A stretch of 64,000 nt of DNA from Chamaecrista fasciculata. Lineage: Eukaryota > Streptophyta > Magnoliopsida > Fabales > Fabaceae. Positions 19,882-32,123 of the stretch are shown here, one piece after another (position 1 is the first letter of the stretch; each line of letters begins with the position of its first letter). The notes beneath the pieces were generated by a model, which searched no databases, was not told where the DNA came from, and was given only the letters and a program-made list of their open reading frames with translations. The stretch covers positions 1-64,000 of the forward strand of contig QANZ01013120.1 of NCBI GenBank assembly GCA_003254925.1, read 5' to 3'. Made by a program: the position numbers and the translations under genes.

Positions 19882-22800
19882 TCAGCGCATACCAATTCGA
19901 TAAACGAGCTTCTCAAATGTTGCAGTTGGTAACGCCTTAGTAAACAAATCTGCTAAATTATCACTTGAACGAATTTGTTGAACATTAATTTCACCTTCTT
20001 TTTGAAGATCATGAGTAAAGAAGAATTTTGGCGAAATATGTTTAGTCCTATCGCCTTTGATATAGCCGTCTTTTAATTGAGCAATACAAGTGGCATTGTC
20101 TTCATACAATATTGTCGGATGCTTCTCATGAAATGACAGGCCACACGACTGATGAATATGTTGAGTAATGGATCTCAACCATACACATTCACGACCTGCT
20201 TCATGAATTGCAAGTAACTCAGCATGATTTGATGAAGTAGCTGCCAAAGTTTGTTTCGTTGAACGCCAAGAGATAGCTGTATCACCAAATGTAAACAAAT
20301 AGTCTGTTTGTGATTGCCCCTTGTGAGGGTCAGATAGATAACCAGCATCGACATAACCAATTAATGGTGAAGTAGATTTATTTGAGTAAAATAAACCTTT
20401 ATCAATTGTTCCACGAAGGTATATAAAAATATGTTGAATTCCTTTCCAATGTCTTTTGGTTGGTCAAGAACTATATCTTGCAAGCAAATTAACTGAAAAA
20501 ACTATATCTGGTCTTGTGCCATTAGCTAGATACATCAAGGCTCCAATAGCACTAAGATATGGCACATTAGGACCAAGTAGTTCTTCACCTTCCCCTTGGG
20601 GACGGAAAGGATCATTCGTCACGTCAAGTGATCTTACTACCATAGGCGTACTCAATGGATGTGGCTTATCCATGTAAAAATGTTCTAAGATCCGTTTAAC
20701 ATATGTTGATTGATGGACAAATACCCCCTCTTATAAATGTTCAATTTGTAAACCAAGATAATATTTTGTCTTTCCAAGGTCTTTCATTTCAAATTCCTCT
20801 TTTAAGAGTGTTACAGCTTTTGAAAGACATTTAGGGGTTTCAATGATATTTAAATCATCAACATATACTACAATAATAACAAATTCTGATTCAGATCTTT
20901 TTATAAAAATACATGGACACATACGATCATTTTTGTACCCTTTTTGTAGCAAATATTCACTGAGGCGATTATACCACATGCGCCCGGATTGTTTTAATCC
21001 ATATAACGATCTTTGCAATTTAATTGAATATAAGCCTCGATCACTTGACTTACATATTTCAGGCATTTTAAATCCTTCAGGGATTTTCATATATATATAT
21101 ATATATATATCACTATCAAGTGATCCATTTAAGTAGGCTGTAACAACATCCATCAGATGCATATCAAGTCTTTTATTAACAACCAAACTTATCAAAAATC
21201 TAAAAGTAATAGCATCCACCATTGGAGAATAAGTCTCCTCATAATTGATTCCAGGTCTTTGTGTAAAACCTTGAGCTACAAGTCTTGCTTTGTACCTCAC
21301 AATTTCATTTTTCTCATTTCTTTTACGTACAAAGACCCATCTATATCCAACTGGTTTAACACCATTAGGTGTTCGGACTATAGGTCCAAAAACTTCACGT
21401 TTTTTAAGTGAGTTTAATTCAGCTTGAATCGCATCTTTCCAATTTGGCCAATCTTTTCTCCGTTGACATTCTTCAACGGATTGCGGTTCATGATCCTCAT
21501 TTTCATTTACAACATCTAGCACTACATTGTATGCAAAAATATTGTCGACAATAGTTTCACATCGGTTCCATATTTTTCCAGTATCAATGTAATTTATTGA
21601 GATCTCATTATTTGCTTCATTATCAGGTACCTGAATCTCTTCTGGAGATATTTCATTAGATATGCATTCTTTATCATTCATTGTACTGGTTTCCTCGACT
21701 TGACCATTATCATCAAATTTAATTGCTCCTTTTCGTTTTCGAGGAATCTTATCTTTGGAACCGATTGGTCTACCACGCTTCAGGCGTGTGTTACTTCCAT
21801 TTGCAATGGAATTTGCTGGTCCTTCTGGGACCTCTATACGAATTGGAGCATTCACAGTTGGAACATGTGATTTTGTCACTTTCTTTGGGTCAGTGAATGT
21901 ATTTGGCAATTGATTTGCAATATTTTGCAAGTGCACAATTCTTTGAACTTCAAGTTCACATTGTTTTGTACGAGGATCAAATTGATTCAATAAATGTGCA
22001 TGACAAGTAATTTGTTGGTCCAGCTGTTTCTTTTCTCCCCCTAATGCTGAGAAATTATTTTCATCAAATTGACAATCGGAAAAACGTGTCGTAAACATAT
22101 CTCCTGTCTGAGGTTCTAGATATTTTATAATTGAAGGAGATTCAAACCCAACGTATATTCCCAATCTTCGTTGGGGGCCTATTTTGGTGCGCTGAGGTGG
22201 AGCAATTGGAACATAAACCGTGCATCCAAAAATTCTTAAATGGGAAATATTCGGCTCCTGACCCAAAGCCAATTGCATAGGGGAGAATTTATGATACGTT
22301 GTTGGTCTAATGCGTATAAGTGCTGCAACATGTAAAATAGCATGCCCCCATGCATGAATGGGAAGTTTTGTTCTCATGAGTAATGGTTTAGCAATTAATT
22401 GAAGGCGTTTAATAAATGATTCTGCAAGACCATTTTGTGTGTGGACATGAGCAACAGGATGCTCCACATTTATGCCAATTGACATGCAATAGTCATTAAA
22501 AGCTTGGGATGTAAATTCACCAGCATTATCAAGACGTATGGCTTTAATAGAATAATCTGGAAATTGTGCTCTCAATCTTATTATTTGAGCCAGCAATTTT
22601 GCAAATGGCATATTACGTGATGATAATAAACAAACATGTGACCATCTAGTAGATGCATCAATTAACACCATAAAATATTTAAATGGTCCACAAGGTGGAG
22701 CTACTGATCCACATATATCTCCATGAATGCGTTCGAGAAACCTAGGAGATTCAATCCCAATTTCTACTGGTGATGGTCTCATTATTAATTTTCCTTGAGA

Positions 22801-23175
22801 ACATGCAGCACATGAGAACTCATTAGATAAAAGAATCTTCTGGTTCTTTAATTGATGACCATGAGAGTTCTCAATAATTCTACACATCATTATAGATCCG
22901 GGATGGCCTAACCGGTCATGCCAAGTTAAAAACGTATCCTTTGAATTTGTAAACTTCTGGTTTACTACAACATATGTTTCAATTGTGCAAATATGAGTGA
23001 AATACAATCCAGAGGATATTATCGTCATCAATATCGTGAGTAATGGCCATACTCCGTGGTATCTTAAAACAAAATAAATAAAATAAGTTGCTGCTTTAAA
23101 TTTCATAAAAGGTAACATACTTTGGAATGCATAAATTAAAGACAGAGAAATAAACTTCAAACAAAAATTAAACAT
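19882..23175 (-). pseudogene. Copia pol remnant: integrase, reverse transcriptase, RNase H
   Basis: One reading frame carries all domains with two in-frame stops (near 20731 and near 20462). The integrase zinc finger is WHDRLGHPG...CAACSQGK, followed by core motifs HGDICG, DNAGEFTSQAF and NGLAESFIKRL. Reverse transcriptase shows the NGVKPVGYRWVFVRKRN region and the active-site YVDDLNI. RNase H ends with SSDNLADLFTKALP. The retroviral-type protease signature expected before the integrase is missing; about 190 AT-rich bases stand in its place. A TA repeat inside the reverse transcriptase adds Tyr-Ile pairs without breaking the frame. Confidence 0.9.
21085..21112. repeat. (TA)n microsatellite within reverse transcriptase
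   Basis: About ten TA units read as repeated Tyr-Ile just before MKIPEGF, where related elements have a short DIYMKIPEG. Confidence 0.85.
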
Positions 23176-23208
23176 ATTACATCAAAAGAAAGTGATTACA
23201 AAACTAAA

Positions 23209-24184
23209 CTAAGCATCAAAGGAGAAATTGACATTTCCGTTTGTTGGATCAAGAAAATCTGCAATATCCAAATCAGTCATTCCCAGAGGTTCATTGATAA
23301 GATTATCATCAAAATGATTAATGAAATTCGCCTCTACAACAGATTTCTTCTCAAGACTTTTCTTTTCTTTTAGAGAAGCTTGATAAAGTCCAACCAGATG
23401 TTTAGCTGTACGACAAGTACAAGCCCAATGTCCCTTCATACCACATCTATGCTGGTGCTTTTCCCTTGTCTTGTGCTTTTCCATCCCCATGACCACTATA
23501 GGGCTTAAAGTTATGTCGTCCTCGGCCACGATAACCACCGCGACCACGTCCACGTCCACGACCATAATTATTAAATGTTACCATATCCCCTTCAAGAAAT
23601 GGGGTAGAATCGGTCGGGCGAGATTCATGATTTTTTATCAAAAGTTCATTATTTTGTTCAGCCAAAAAGAGACATGATATTAAATCAGCATATTTTTTAA
23701 ATCCTCGCTCTCGATACTGCTGCTGCAATAGCATGTTCGAAGCATGAAATGTGGAGAATGTTTTTTCTAACATATCATCATCAGTAATATTTTCTCCACA
23801 CAATTTTAATTGAGAGCTGATTTTAAACATTACAGAATTATATTCACTCACTAATTTAAAATCCTGTAATCGTAAGTGCATCCATTCATATCGGGATTTA
23901 GGCAGGATGACTGTGTTTAAGTGGTCATATCTTTCTTTGAGATTTTGCCACAAATCAAATGGATCTTTTACAGTAAGGTCTTCCGCCTTCAGTCCCTCAT
24001 CAAGATGATGACGTATAAAAATCATAGTTTTGACACGGTCTTGGTTTGATGTCTCATTTCCTTCTTTGATTGTTTCCCCAAGACCCATAACATTCAAGTG
24101 CATCTCTACATCTAGTATTCATGAAAGATAATTTTTTCAAGAGATATCAAAGACCATAAATTCAATTTTTACAAGATTTGTCAT
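23209..24184 (-). pseudogene. Copia gag remnant with two stops and a frameshift
   Basis: The frame can be followed from an ATG at 24184 (MTNLVKIEFMVFDIS) through two TGA stops, at positions where Gly and Trp (GKNYLSW) are expected, to the long open part beginning MHLNVMGLGETIKEGN. This is the copia gag (UBN2/retrotran_gag) domain. It ends in an RG-rich tail (YGRGRGRGRGGYRGRGR). The zinc knuckle CGMKGHWACTC lies in a different frame and lacks the first cysteine of the CCHC set. Confidence 0.85.
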
Positions 24185-24383
24185 TCTATAAATAAAGAAC
24201 AAATCTATTAGAAGATGTATTTAAAATTAAGATAAATTTAAGACATATGACAAAAATAAAGTGCATAGACGAATTGGAAAGAGAAAGCAAAAACAGGGAT
24301 AATAGTGAAAGCAAAATCGAACATACATAAAGCTTTGCGCTTTTGTTTGTAATATTAATTGCTAATTAATAACTCTCTCTCCC
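24185..24383. other. Possible copia leader remnant
   Basis: AT-rich sequence beyond the gag start. It could be the untranslated leader of the element, but no LTR end or primer site is seen. Confidence 0.3.
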
Positions 24384-24715
24384 TCTATATCTTATATTAT
24401 ATGGCTTCACCTTTTTTTGGTCGTCCACATTTTAAAATTATAGTACAAAATTAATAATAAGAGGAAGATTATTATTTGATCCCTTCTTTTTTATTGAGTT
24501 AACGATTTAGTCCCTTATTTATTTTACATACATCACGCAAAGCCTCTAATATATCTTATATTATATGCCTTCACCCCTTTCTGGTCGTCCATGTTTAAAA
24601 CTATAGTCTATGAATTAAAAATAAGAGAAAATTTACTATTTGGTCTCTTTTTCTTTACTAAGTTAACAATTTAGTCCCTTATTTATTTTACGAGCACGCA
24701 AAGCCCCTAATATAT
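24384..24715. repeat. Diverged tandem duplication, about 2 x 160 bp
   Basis: The sequence from tatatcttatattatatg to the end of 'ttagtcccttatttatttta...cgcaaagcc' occurs twice in a row (about 24384-24543 and 24544-24706), followed by a TA run and a single N at 24732. The copies differ by several substitutions and small gaps. Confidence 0.7.
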
Positions 24716-24732
24716 ATATATATATATATATN

Positions 24733-25740
24733 GTGGACATCTGATAAAATTTGTTATATTTGGCATTCATTCAAACATAAAATTAAATATTATTACATTT
24801 AATAGTAACAAAATAAAAATAATCATTTTTATTTAATAAAAATTAAGAAAAAAAAGTTTTTTACAAAAAAAGCTAAAAAAAAAAGAATTATTTTAACATT
24901 TTAAACTTTGAATAGTTTTTTTTACATAATTCCTAAAGCTGAGAAGAGTTTTCTGATTTTAATAAAAAAATATATTAAAATAAAATTTAGAGGAAAAGAA
25001 AATGTGTCACATAGCTAGCCAGCTAGGTTGCCAAAATGCTCACAAAAAGCAACAAGTGGACCTCCTTACTCCTTCCTCCACACACTCTCCATGCAACCGC
25101 TAACGTCCTCTTCTTAATTTCTATGCTTTTCTTTAATTTCTTGGACCTTAGTGATATATCATTGTGGTCCCTTCATAAAAAATATATAAAGATTCATAAT
25201 TGAATATCTGAAAGTTTTAATTATAAATTTTAGTATTTAGAAGGTTTGAAAATAATATAGTTTAATTTTTGAGTAAACTAAGAAATACACAATGTTGAAA
25301 TATACAATTTAATCATTGAAAAAAATTAAATAATATACTCATTAATCTCTAGAAGAATTAATTGATATATTTTCATAAAAAAAACTAATAAATATATTAT
25401 TTAGTTATTTTAATAATTAAATTCTGTATTTCAATTTTTAAATGACTATTTTTTTTAAAAATTTTGTTGACCATATTTTATAGAGATTAATTTTTATAGA
25501 AAAATGAATAAAATATATTAAATTTATAATTTTAAAAAATTAAAAAGTATAAACTATATTTTAGAGATTATATATTGTTAACTTTTGTATTTTCTATGGA
25601 ATAATATATTTATATTGTTATCAAATTGCAAGCTAACACTTTGTATTCTACCCCAAGAAACATTTTTGGCTATATTTGTGTATCCCATAGTAGTGATCCA
25701 CGAAAACCAACATCTCAATTCTCAAATCTCAATCTGTCCT
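24733..25740. other. AT-rich upstream region of FRO copy 2
   Basis: No gene. Around 25050-25130 a stretch (caagtggacctcc...ccacacactc) resembles 7464-7500 upstream of FRO copy 1. Confidence 0.5.
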
Positions 25741-26071
25741 CATTCTTGAAGCAGATTATTATCCCCTTGAAATGAAACCTCTATTTATTTTGCAATTTCT
25801 TGTCCTCATTTTTGTGTTTTTTTATTTTCCACCACAGATTGATTCATCACTTTGTCTGCGATAATACGATGGGTACTTACTCGCACCGTTGGTACATTAT
25901 ACTCCACTTCTCTTGTATTTCTCTCTGTGAATTAATGAATTTACGTGATTCAGAATCATTCCCATTTCACTCAGACCATGGGTTCCACACAATTTGTCTT
26001 CTTCTCCATTTCTCCTCGTATTTAAGTAGGTCTAGAGTTGTAAGAAACATCGTCTTCAACAATTTTCATCC
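25741..26071 (+). promoter_or_regulatory. FRO copy 2 promoter and leader region
   Basis: A block starting cccttgaaatgaaacctc matches the conserved upstream block of copy 1 but is more diverged. It contains a 30-codon upstream frame starting at 25771 (begins MKPLFILQFL) that is not kept in length in copy 1. A TATA-like gtatttaag lies at about 26018, some 50 bases before the ATG. Confidence 0.4.
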
Positions 26072-29000
26072 ATGGATTCTAATAACCACTCGGTTCGTAG
26101 CTCTCTGCTTTCTCATCCTCATGAGGCTGAGAATGGTTATGCCAAGAACACTTCCGCTTTTGTGTCGGCTACAAAATGGGTTCTCAAGTATTTGATTTGG
26201 GTGATTTTCATTGCTTGGGTTGCTTTGATTTTTCTATACCCAGCTGATTTTGTTAGTAAATTGATCAGCAAATGGTCTGAAGCCACAAAAGGAACCCCAT
26301 ACGGGATTACAGGTTTTTTTCTTTTTCTGTTTTTTCACGATGATGGTTTATGAAGAGTTAACAACTCAGTCCACAAAGTTTAGTTTATACTCTTGAATTT
26401 CTGAAACTTATGAAATCAATACATTTCCTTACTTGGTCCCTAAAATAGGCTTTAAGAACTATATTGTGTCGTTTCCATGACTTAACTAAAGTGTGTAAAT
26501 TAGACTTTCTGGGGTTGAGTTATCAATTCATATACTTTCAAGAGAAAATTATATGTTTATTGGTTTATGTAATGTTGCCAAGTCTGAAGCAAAACATACA
26601 CAATGTGCAGGAAGCCTCTTTCTACTGTTCAGTGGTCCACTTCTCGTTATTGCAGTCCTTGCCATTGCACTCCTGATTGTTTCTGGAGATGACCATTTTC
26701 ATGAGTATGTGATTTTTCTGAAAAAAAAAGAATAACTATATTCAGTATTGAACAATTGATTGCCTCCATAGAAGTTGGTATATCTTTTGTTTTTCTATTA
26801 CTTCAGCACTTAAATATTTGATTGACGTATACAATAGTAAATTCTTCTGGGAAAGACTCAACTACACAATTTATACAAAACAATGATATTTGACTCATTT
26901 TTGGAGGACAAAAGTCTCTGCTTGGGCAATCTTAATATCCCATGTTTTTATATGTTGGATTAGATATAATATCATTTTTGACTTGCAGGAAGAAAGATTC
27001 CAAACGACCAAGTTTCCGGCTATGGACATTTCCTGTGCTTGTGGATGGACCATTTGGAGTTGTTTCTGCTGCAGAGTGTATTGGGATTGTCCTCTTTTCG
27101 GCTTATGTTATATGGGCTGCTTATGCCTACACTATGGGGGCCCTTAAATTTATGACTGACGAGTTTTCCTTTAAAACAAAGTGGTAAAACATTCTAGCTT
27201 GATCTCTTCACTTGCTTATTTGTTTACCTTTCCATGACTTTATTCTGGAAATCATATGTTATTTTTTATTGCAAGTGTGAAGCTTACTATGCTACTATTT
27301 TATATTGAGTAAACTATTAATTTAGTCCATAGATTGTATGAGTGCTATTATTTTAGTCTTTAGATTTTTTGAAATGATTGATTTAGTCTAAAAAAATTCA
27401 TCACTTGTTGCAGTTCAATCCTTTTAGGGACTAAGGTGTACAATTATATAATATTTATGCAGGGATTAACTTGCAATGCGTCATGAATTTTCAAGGACTA
27501 AATTTCACATTTCAATAAATTAGAGACTAAAATGATAGAGACAATATAATATAGGGACCAAAAGGTTAGTTTACTCCTATATATTTTTGGAATTGTGATA
27601 CTTGCCTTTTTACTTTACATGACACTATGACAGTATCCTTTGCTTCATGACTCTGGTCTCCCCCTTATTATGCTTTGTTAGAGATTATTAATAAAATTTT
27701 CACAAATTTTCACTTCACAGTGTAGAGAAATCAGTTTAGCCCCTATAATTTGAAATGTCTCATTCAATTTTCCTGTGATTTGTTATCCCTTGGCACTTAA
27801 AAATCACAAGTAACTTTTCATCTTAATTTTAATTAAAATTATTTTGTAAGACCTAAAGAGATGAGCAACTTTATTGTTGACAGTATGTTTTACGTTTTTC
27901 TCAAACAATTTTATGTTTTACGTTTTACTTATACAATTTAATCTAGCAATAGCCTTGCCTTGAAACATAATTAAATATTCTTGATAGAAGTGAAACATAC
28001 AACTTTTTTAGTTTTGTGATCATCTTTTATTTTGGATGTAAATTGTCAAAAGGTCTCTAAAATGATAGTTGAACAAGTTACATGAGTATTAAATGAGGCA
28101 CATTAAACTATGATTCAATCATAGGTGATGGGTAGGCACTTATATCTGCACATGACTTCGATCTCCTTCAATCAATCCTTGAACAGAATATATATACATT
28201 TATTTAAGTGATTTTTAATTTGGCATGATGATTCATTTGTCATTCTTCCCTATTTTACTTCTGAATTTCCAAATATCCATTGAAGTTTTATGAAGTATTC
28301 TAAAACTTCTCTTCCAAGTCTGATGGAATTTCTGTTTAAGCTTGGAGGATTTGAGCTAGAAGAGAAATATTTATATTTGGCCTCATAGCTTACTTTTCTC
28401 TGGAAAGACTTTATGCATTCTAGTTTGACAAATTATTAATTGATATCATTTCCCTGCAAGATGCCAGAACAGAGCAACGTGCTCTAGTATTGTTTTTTAG
28501 ATAAGGGTCTTGACATGGTTTCATCTATCCATTACTTTTCCTTCAATTTGACATATTTTACTATTTCACATGTTACTAACAGGGAAGTAAACACAATATA
28601 GAATATTCTCATCATAACCACCAGAACAAGTATTTGGTTTATAACTTATAATCTGATAGGAGCTTTGGGAGAATCACTTCCCATAGTTTGCAGGTTGTAG
28701 AACCCAAGATTCTTGCAATTGAGCCTTAACATAATCTTTTAATTTTCAACGCTGTTGTAATTTTAAATCTTTTGCTTTCAGTGGGAAAATAGTTATCTGA
28801 ACTTTTTATTTTGTTTTGGTTGTTCAGCATGTTGATGTTGGAAGTTCTGGGACTTCGCCTTGGCTCAGTTGGGTTATTTTGCACAGCATTTTTATTTCTC
28901 CCAATTTCAAGGGGATCATTTCTTCTCCGCCTTACAGATATCCCTTTTGAACATGCTGCTAAATATCATGTTTGGTTGGGACACCTCACTATGGCGCTTT

Positions 29001-32000
29001 TTACTCTCCATGGACTATTCTATGTCATTGCATGGCAAATGGACGGCAATCTCATGAAGAAAGTGAGTTCTCTTTAACGAAATCTCTTGGCTTGATTACC
29101 GTCTCGATAATACTTACTTGAAGAATGTGTAGACAGCGAAGCATTATTTCTCACCTTTTTGTTTGTTGTGTCCATTATTAGTTAATGTTAGTGAATGAAG
29201 CTTTTAGTGCTCTTCCTTCCTAAAGTGAAATGAAATGTAGAATGAATTCAAGAGGGCTAAAGTAAGTAGAAAATATAAAATAATAATCAAGGCATTATTT
29301 GGGAAAGGGATTATAGCGAAGAAAAGGGAAGGCGGAGAAATTTGAAAACTCCACCTCGGTTGGAAGTCTAGATATTTGGGGTTAAGATAATGGAGAAATT
29401 TGAATAAATCCTTCATTATTCTCTTTCTTAAAAAATTTAAGATATCTCAAACTGAAGTATTTTGGAGAAAGTGTTAGCATCCAAACAATTGTAAGAGATA
29501 TCAGGAGTTAATCTTCATTTTCCTTTCCCTCTTAATTCCCAATATATCCTAAAATAGTATGCTCTTGCACTTATAAGTTTGCAGGACAAGTGTGCTAGTT
29601 AAAGTGATATAATCTTGAGTTGTATTACTCCCCGCAAATTGGAGAAGTGGTTACATAAACATGTGATATGTCTTTTTTATGCCCACCTTATACCTCACTA
29701 AGGTGTGTGCAATATTATCATGGTTGTTAAAGAAATAGTATCCTTTTGAAAGTTTACTTGGTCGCCCTATGGTATATGAGGTTGTTCGAAAGATAGATTT
29801 GTTTTGATTTTATGTATTCCTTCAAATTATAATGTGTTTACCACTAAAATCAGTATTCTGTTCAAATATGTTGGCTCAAACAAGCAGATGTTTACTTCTC
29901 TGCCTCTGTACATTTTTTGTCCCATTTTCAGTTGAATGAGTGGAGCGACATTGGAATTGCCAATCTTCCCGGGGTAATCAGCCTTCTAGCTGGTTTGTTT
30001 ATGTGGGTGACTTCTTTTGCTCCAGTAAGGAGGTGGAATTTTGAGTTGTTCTTTTACACCCATCAGTTATATGTAGTCTTTGTGGTCTTTTTGGCTTTGC
30101 ACGTTGGTGATTTCATCTTCACTATGGCCGCTGGTGGGATATTTCTTTTTGTGCTTGATCGCTTTCTGAGGTTCTGCCAATCGCGAAGGACTGTTAATGT
30201 TATCTCAGCCAAGTGCCTTCCATGTGGAACTGTGGAACTGGTTCTGTCAAAGCCTCGAAGTAATTATGCTTTACTTCCTTCCCTTAATATTTTACCTGCA
30301 TATCTGTGTCTATACCATATAAGTAATGATATATCTTTTTAAAATGCAGATCTACAATACAATGCTCTGAGTTTCATTTTCCTTCAAATAAGAGAAATAT
30401 CATGGCTGCAGTGGCATCCATTCAGTGTTTCTTCTAGCCCTTTGGATGGAAAGCATCATATTGCTGTTCTCATAAAGGTTCTTGGCAAGTGGACTGAAAA
30501 GCTGAGAGAAAAAATAATTGATGGTGAAGCACTTAAAGAATCATCTTTGGTAAAAGTTTCTGTTGAGGGGCCATATGGACATGAAGTACCATATCACCTG
30601 ATGTATGTGCCTTTAGTTTAGTAACTCATTGGATGCATAGACTTTTGATAAAAGTGAGAGTTTCTATTTTCTGTTTCAAACTAACAAAGTGATGTTTTCT
30701 TAGGTATGAAAATCTTATTTTAGTGGCTGGTGGTATCGGACTTTCGCCCTTCCTCGCTATATTGAGCGATATCCTCCACCGTGTAAGGGACGGAAAACCT
30801 TGCCAACCAAAAAATATTTTACTTGTCTGGGCCGTGAAAAAATCAGATGAGCTTCCTCTTCTTTCAGCCATTGACATGGAAGCAACCTGCCCTTTCTTTT
30901 CTGATAAAGTAAATATCAATGTCCATATTTATGTCACTCGGGAATCTGAACCTCGATTGGTGAGTCTGGCATTCTCATTAAACACTGCATTCTTTCACCA
31001 TTTCTTCCCCTTATCGAAAATCGTGCCTGATAGGCTGATATACTTCTATTTATCTTTTGAATGATTTGATTTTCATATCTTTTAGACTGAATATAGTTTA
31101 GAAAGTACATTTTCTGATGATGTATTATATCACCACTCAATTGCATTTTGTTGTTGTTTTCTTTAGGAAGAGGGATGTGTTTACAAACCGAGAAAGCCTT
31201 CACTCTGCCCTTTGTCCAGTTCATATGGCATGTCTGTTTTGGTTGGCACTGGCCACACGGTTTGGTCTGGACTATACGTTATCTCATCCATTGTTGGATT
31301 TGTGATCTTACTGGGTTTGTTGCAAGTCTTCTACATAAATCCATTTGGTGTATACAAATGGTGGTACAAAGGGCTTCTATTTGTAGCCTGCATGGTTGCA
31401 AGTGTTTTCATCTTCGGCGGTCTGGTGGTCGGTTTATGGCATATCTGGGAAAAGCTAAGTTATGAGAAGGAAAAGTCTGATGATGTGAAGGCTGAAGAAG
31501 TTGAGCAAAATGTCACTACACTTCCTAAGCATCCAAATCAAGGAAATATTGCAGATTCAATCATCACTCGATATGGTACCAGACCAGATTTTAAAGGTAT
31601 CTTAGAACATAACTAGTATGTCTTAAGTTTATGCCCAACAAAAATATATTGTAAGTTCTTTTTCTTCCTTTTTGGTTGTCTGCCTGATTTTTAGGGCTTC
31701 ATCCTGCCTAAACTAGATTCAACCCATGTCATGCACCTGACTACAATGAGAGAGTCTCCTAACAAAAATAGTTGTATTTACAAAGTCTCGAATCTGAAAT
31801 CTTGTTTAAGCGAAACTGAATCACTTATCACTCAAACCAACTTCGCGTTGGCAGTGTCAGTTTTATCTAAGTCTGCATAACAAGAACATTTTGTGCCATA
31901 CTACTTTGTGGTTAGTAAATAACATGGGATACCTTTTTGTGTTGTTGATGCAGAAATATTTGAAGGGGTATCAGAGAAATGGGGGCATGTTGATGTTGGG

Positions 32001-32123
32001 GTTTTAGTGTGTGGTCCTCCAACTCTTGAGATCAGTGTTGCCAAAGAAATCAGGACACACACCATTTCAAGACAACGCAATCATCCCATCTTCCATTTCA
32101 ACAGTCATAGCTTTGATCTCTAG
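26072..32123 (+). CDS. FRO7: Ferric reduction oxidase (FRO6/FRO7 type), copy 2
   Basis: Tandem paralogue of the gene at 7964 with the same nine-exon structure and identical intron phases: 26072-26312, 26611-26704, 26989-27183, 28828-29062, 29932-30259, 30350-30602, 30704-30959, 31167-31596 and 31954-32123; 733 codons, uninterrupted. The predicted role is NADPH-dependent reduction of ferric chelates at a membrane. It keeps the paired heme histidines ([17 protein letters not shown] and YTHQLY...ALHVGD), the FAD motif HPFSVSS, the NADPH motif [10 protein letters not shown] and CGPPTLE. Exons 3, 5, 6, 7 and 9 are very close to copy 1, while the N-terminal tail and the end of exon 8 have drifted. 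At the exon 3/4 joint the first copy has Trp and this one reads Cys (TG|C). Intron 3 is enlarged by a MITE. Introns and promoter are diverged, so the duplication is not very recent. Confidence 0.93.
27307..27576. mobile_element. Mutator-type MITE in FRO copy 2 intron 3
   Basis: Ends gagtaaact and agtttactc with inner inverted 'agtctttagatttttt' phrases; same family as 13359-13598. The flanks (ttttatatt and ctatatatt) suggest a decayed target duplication. Copy 1 has no such insert in its intron 3, so this is a separate insertion. Confidence 0.65.

Larger units (their letters stand above)
19469..24184 (-). mobile_element. Decayed Ty1-copia retrotransposon, 5' LTR not found
   Basis: Read on the minus strand the order is gag (24184-23447), zinc knuckle, integrase, reverse transcriptase, RNase H (to about 19882), a purine-rich tract (gaatattcaagagggaa), then a 258-bp LTR at 19469-19726 with TGTTGT...ACAACA ends. 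No second LTR and no tRNA-Met primer site (TGGTATCAGAGC) is visible right of 24184, so the 5' end seems truncated. Inactivation comes from stops in gag and pol, a frame change at the gag/pol joint and loss of the protease region. Confidence 0.9.
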
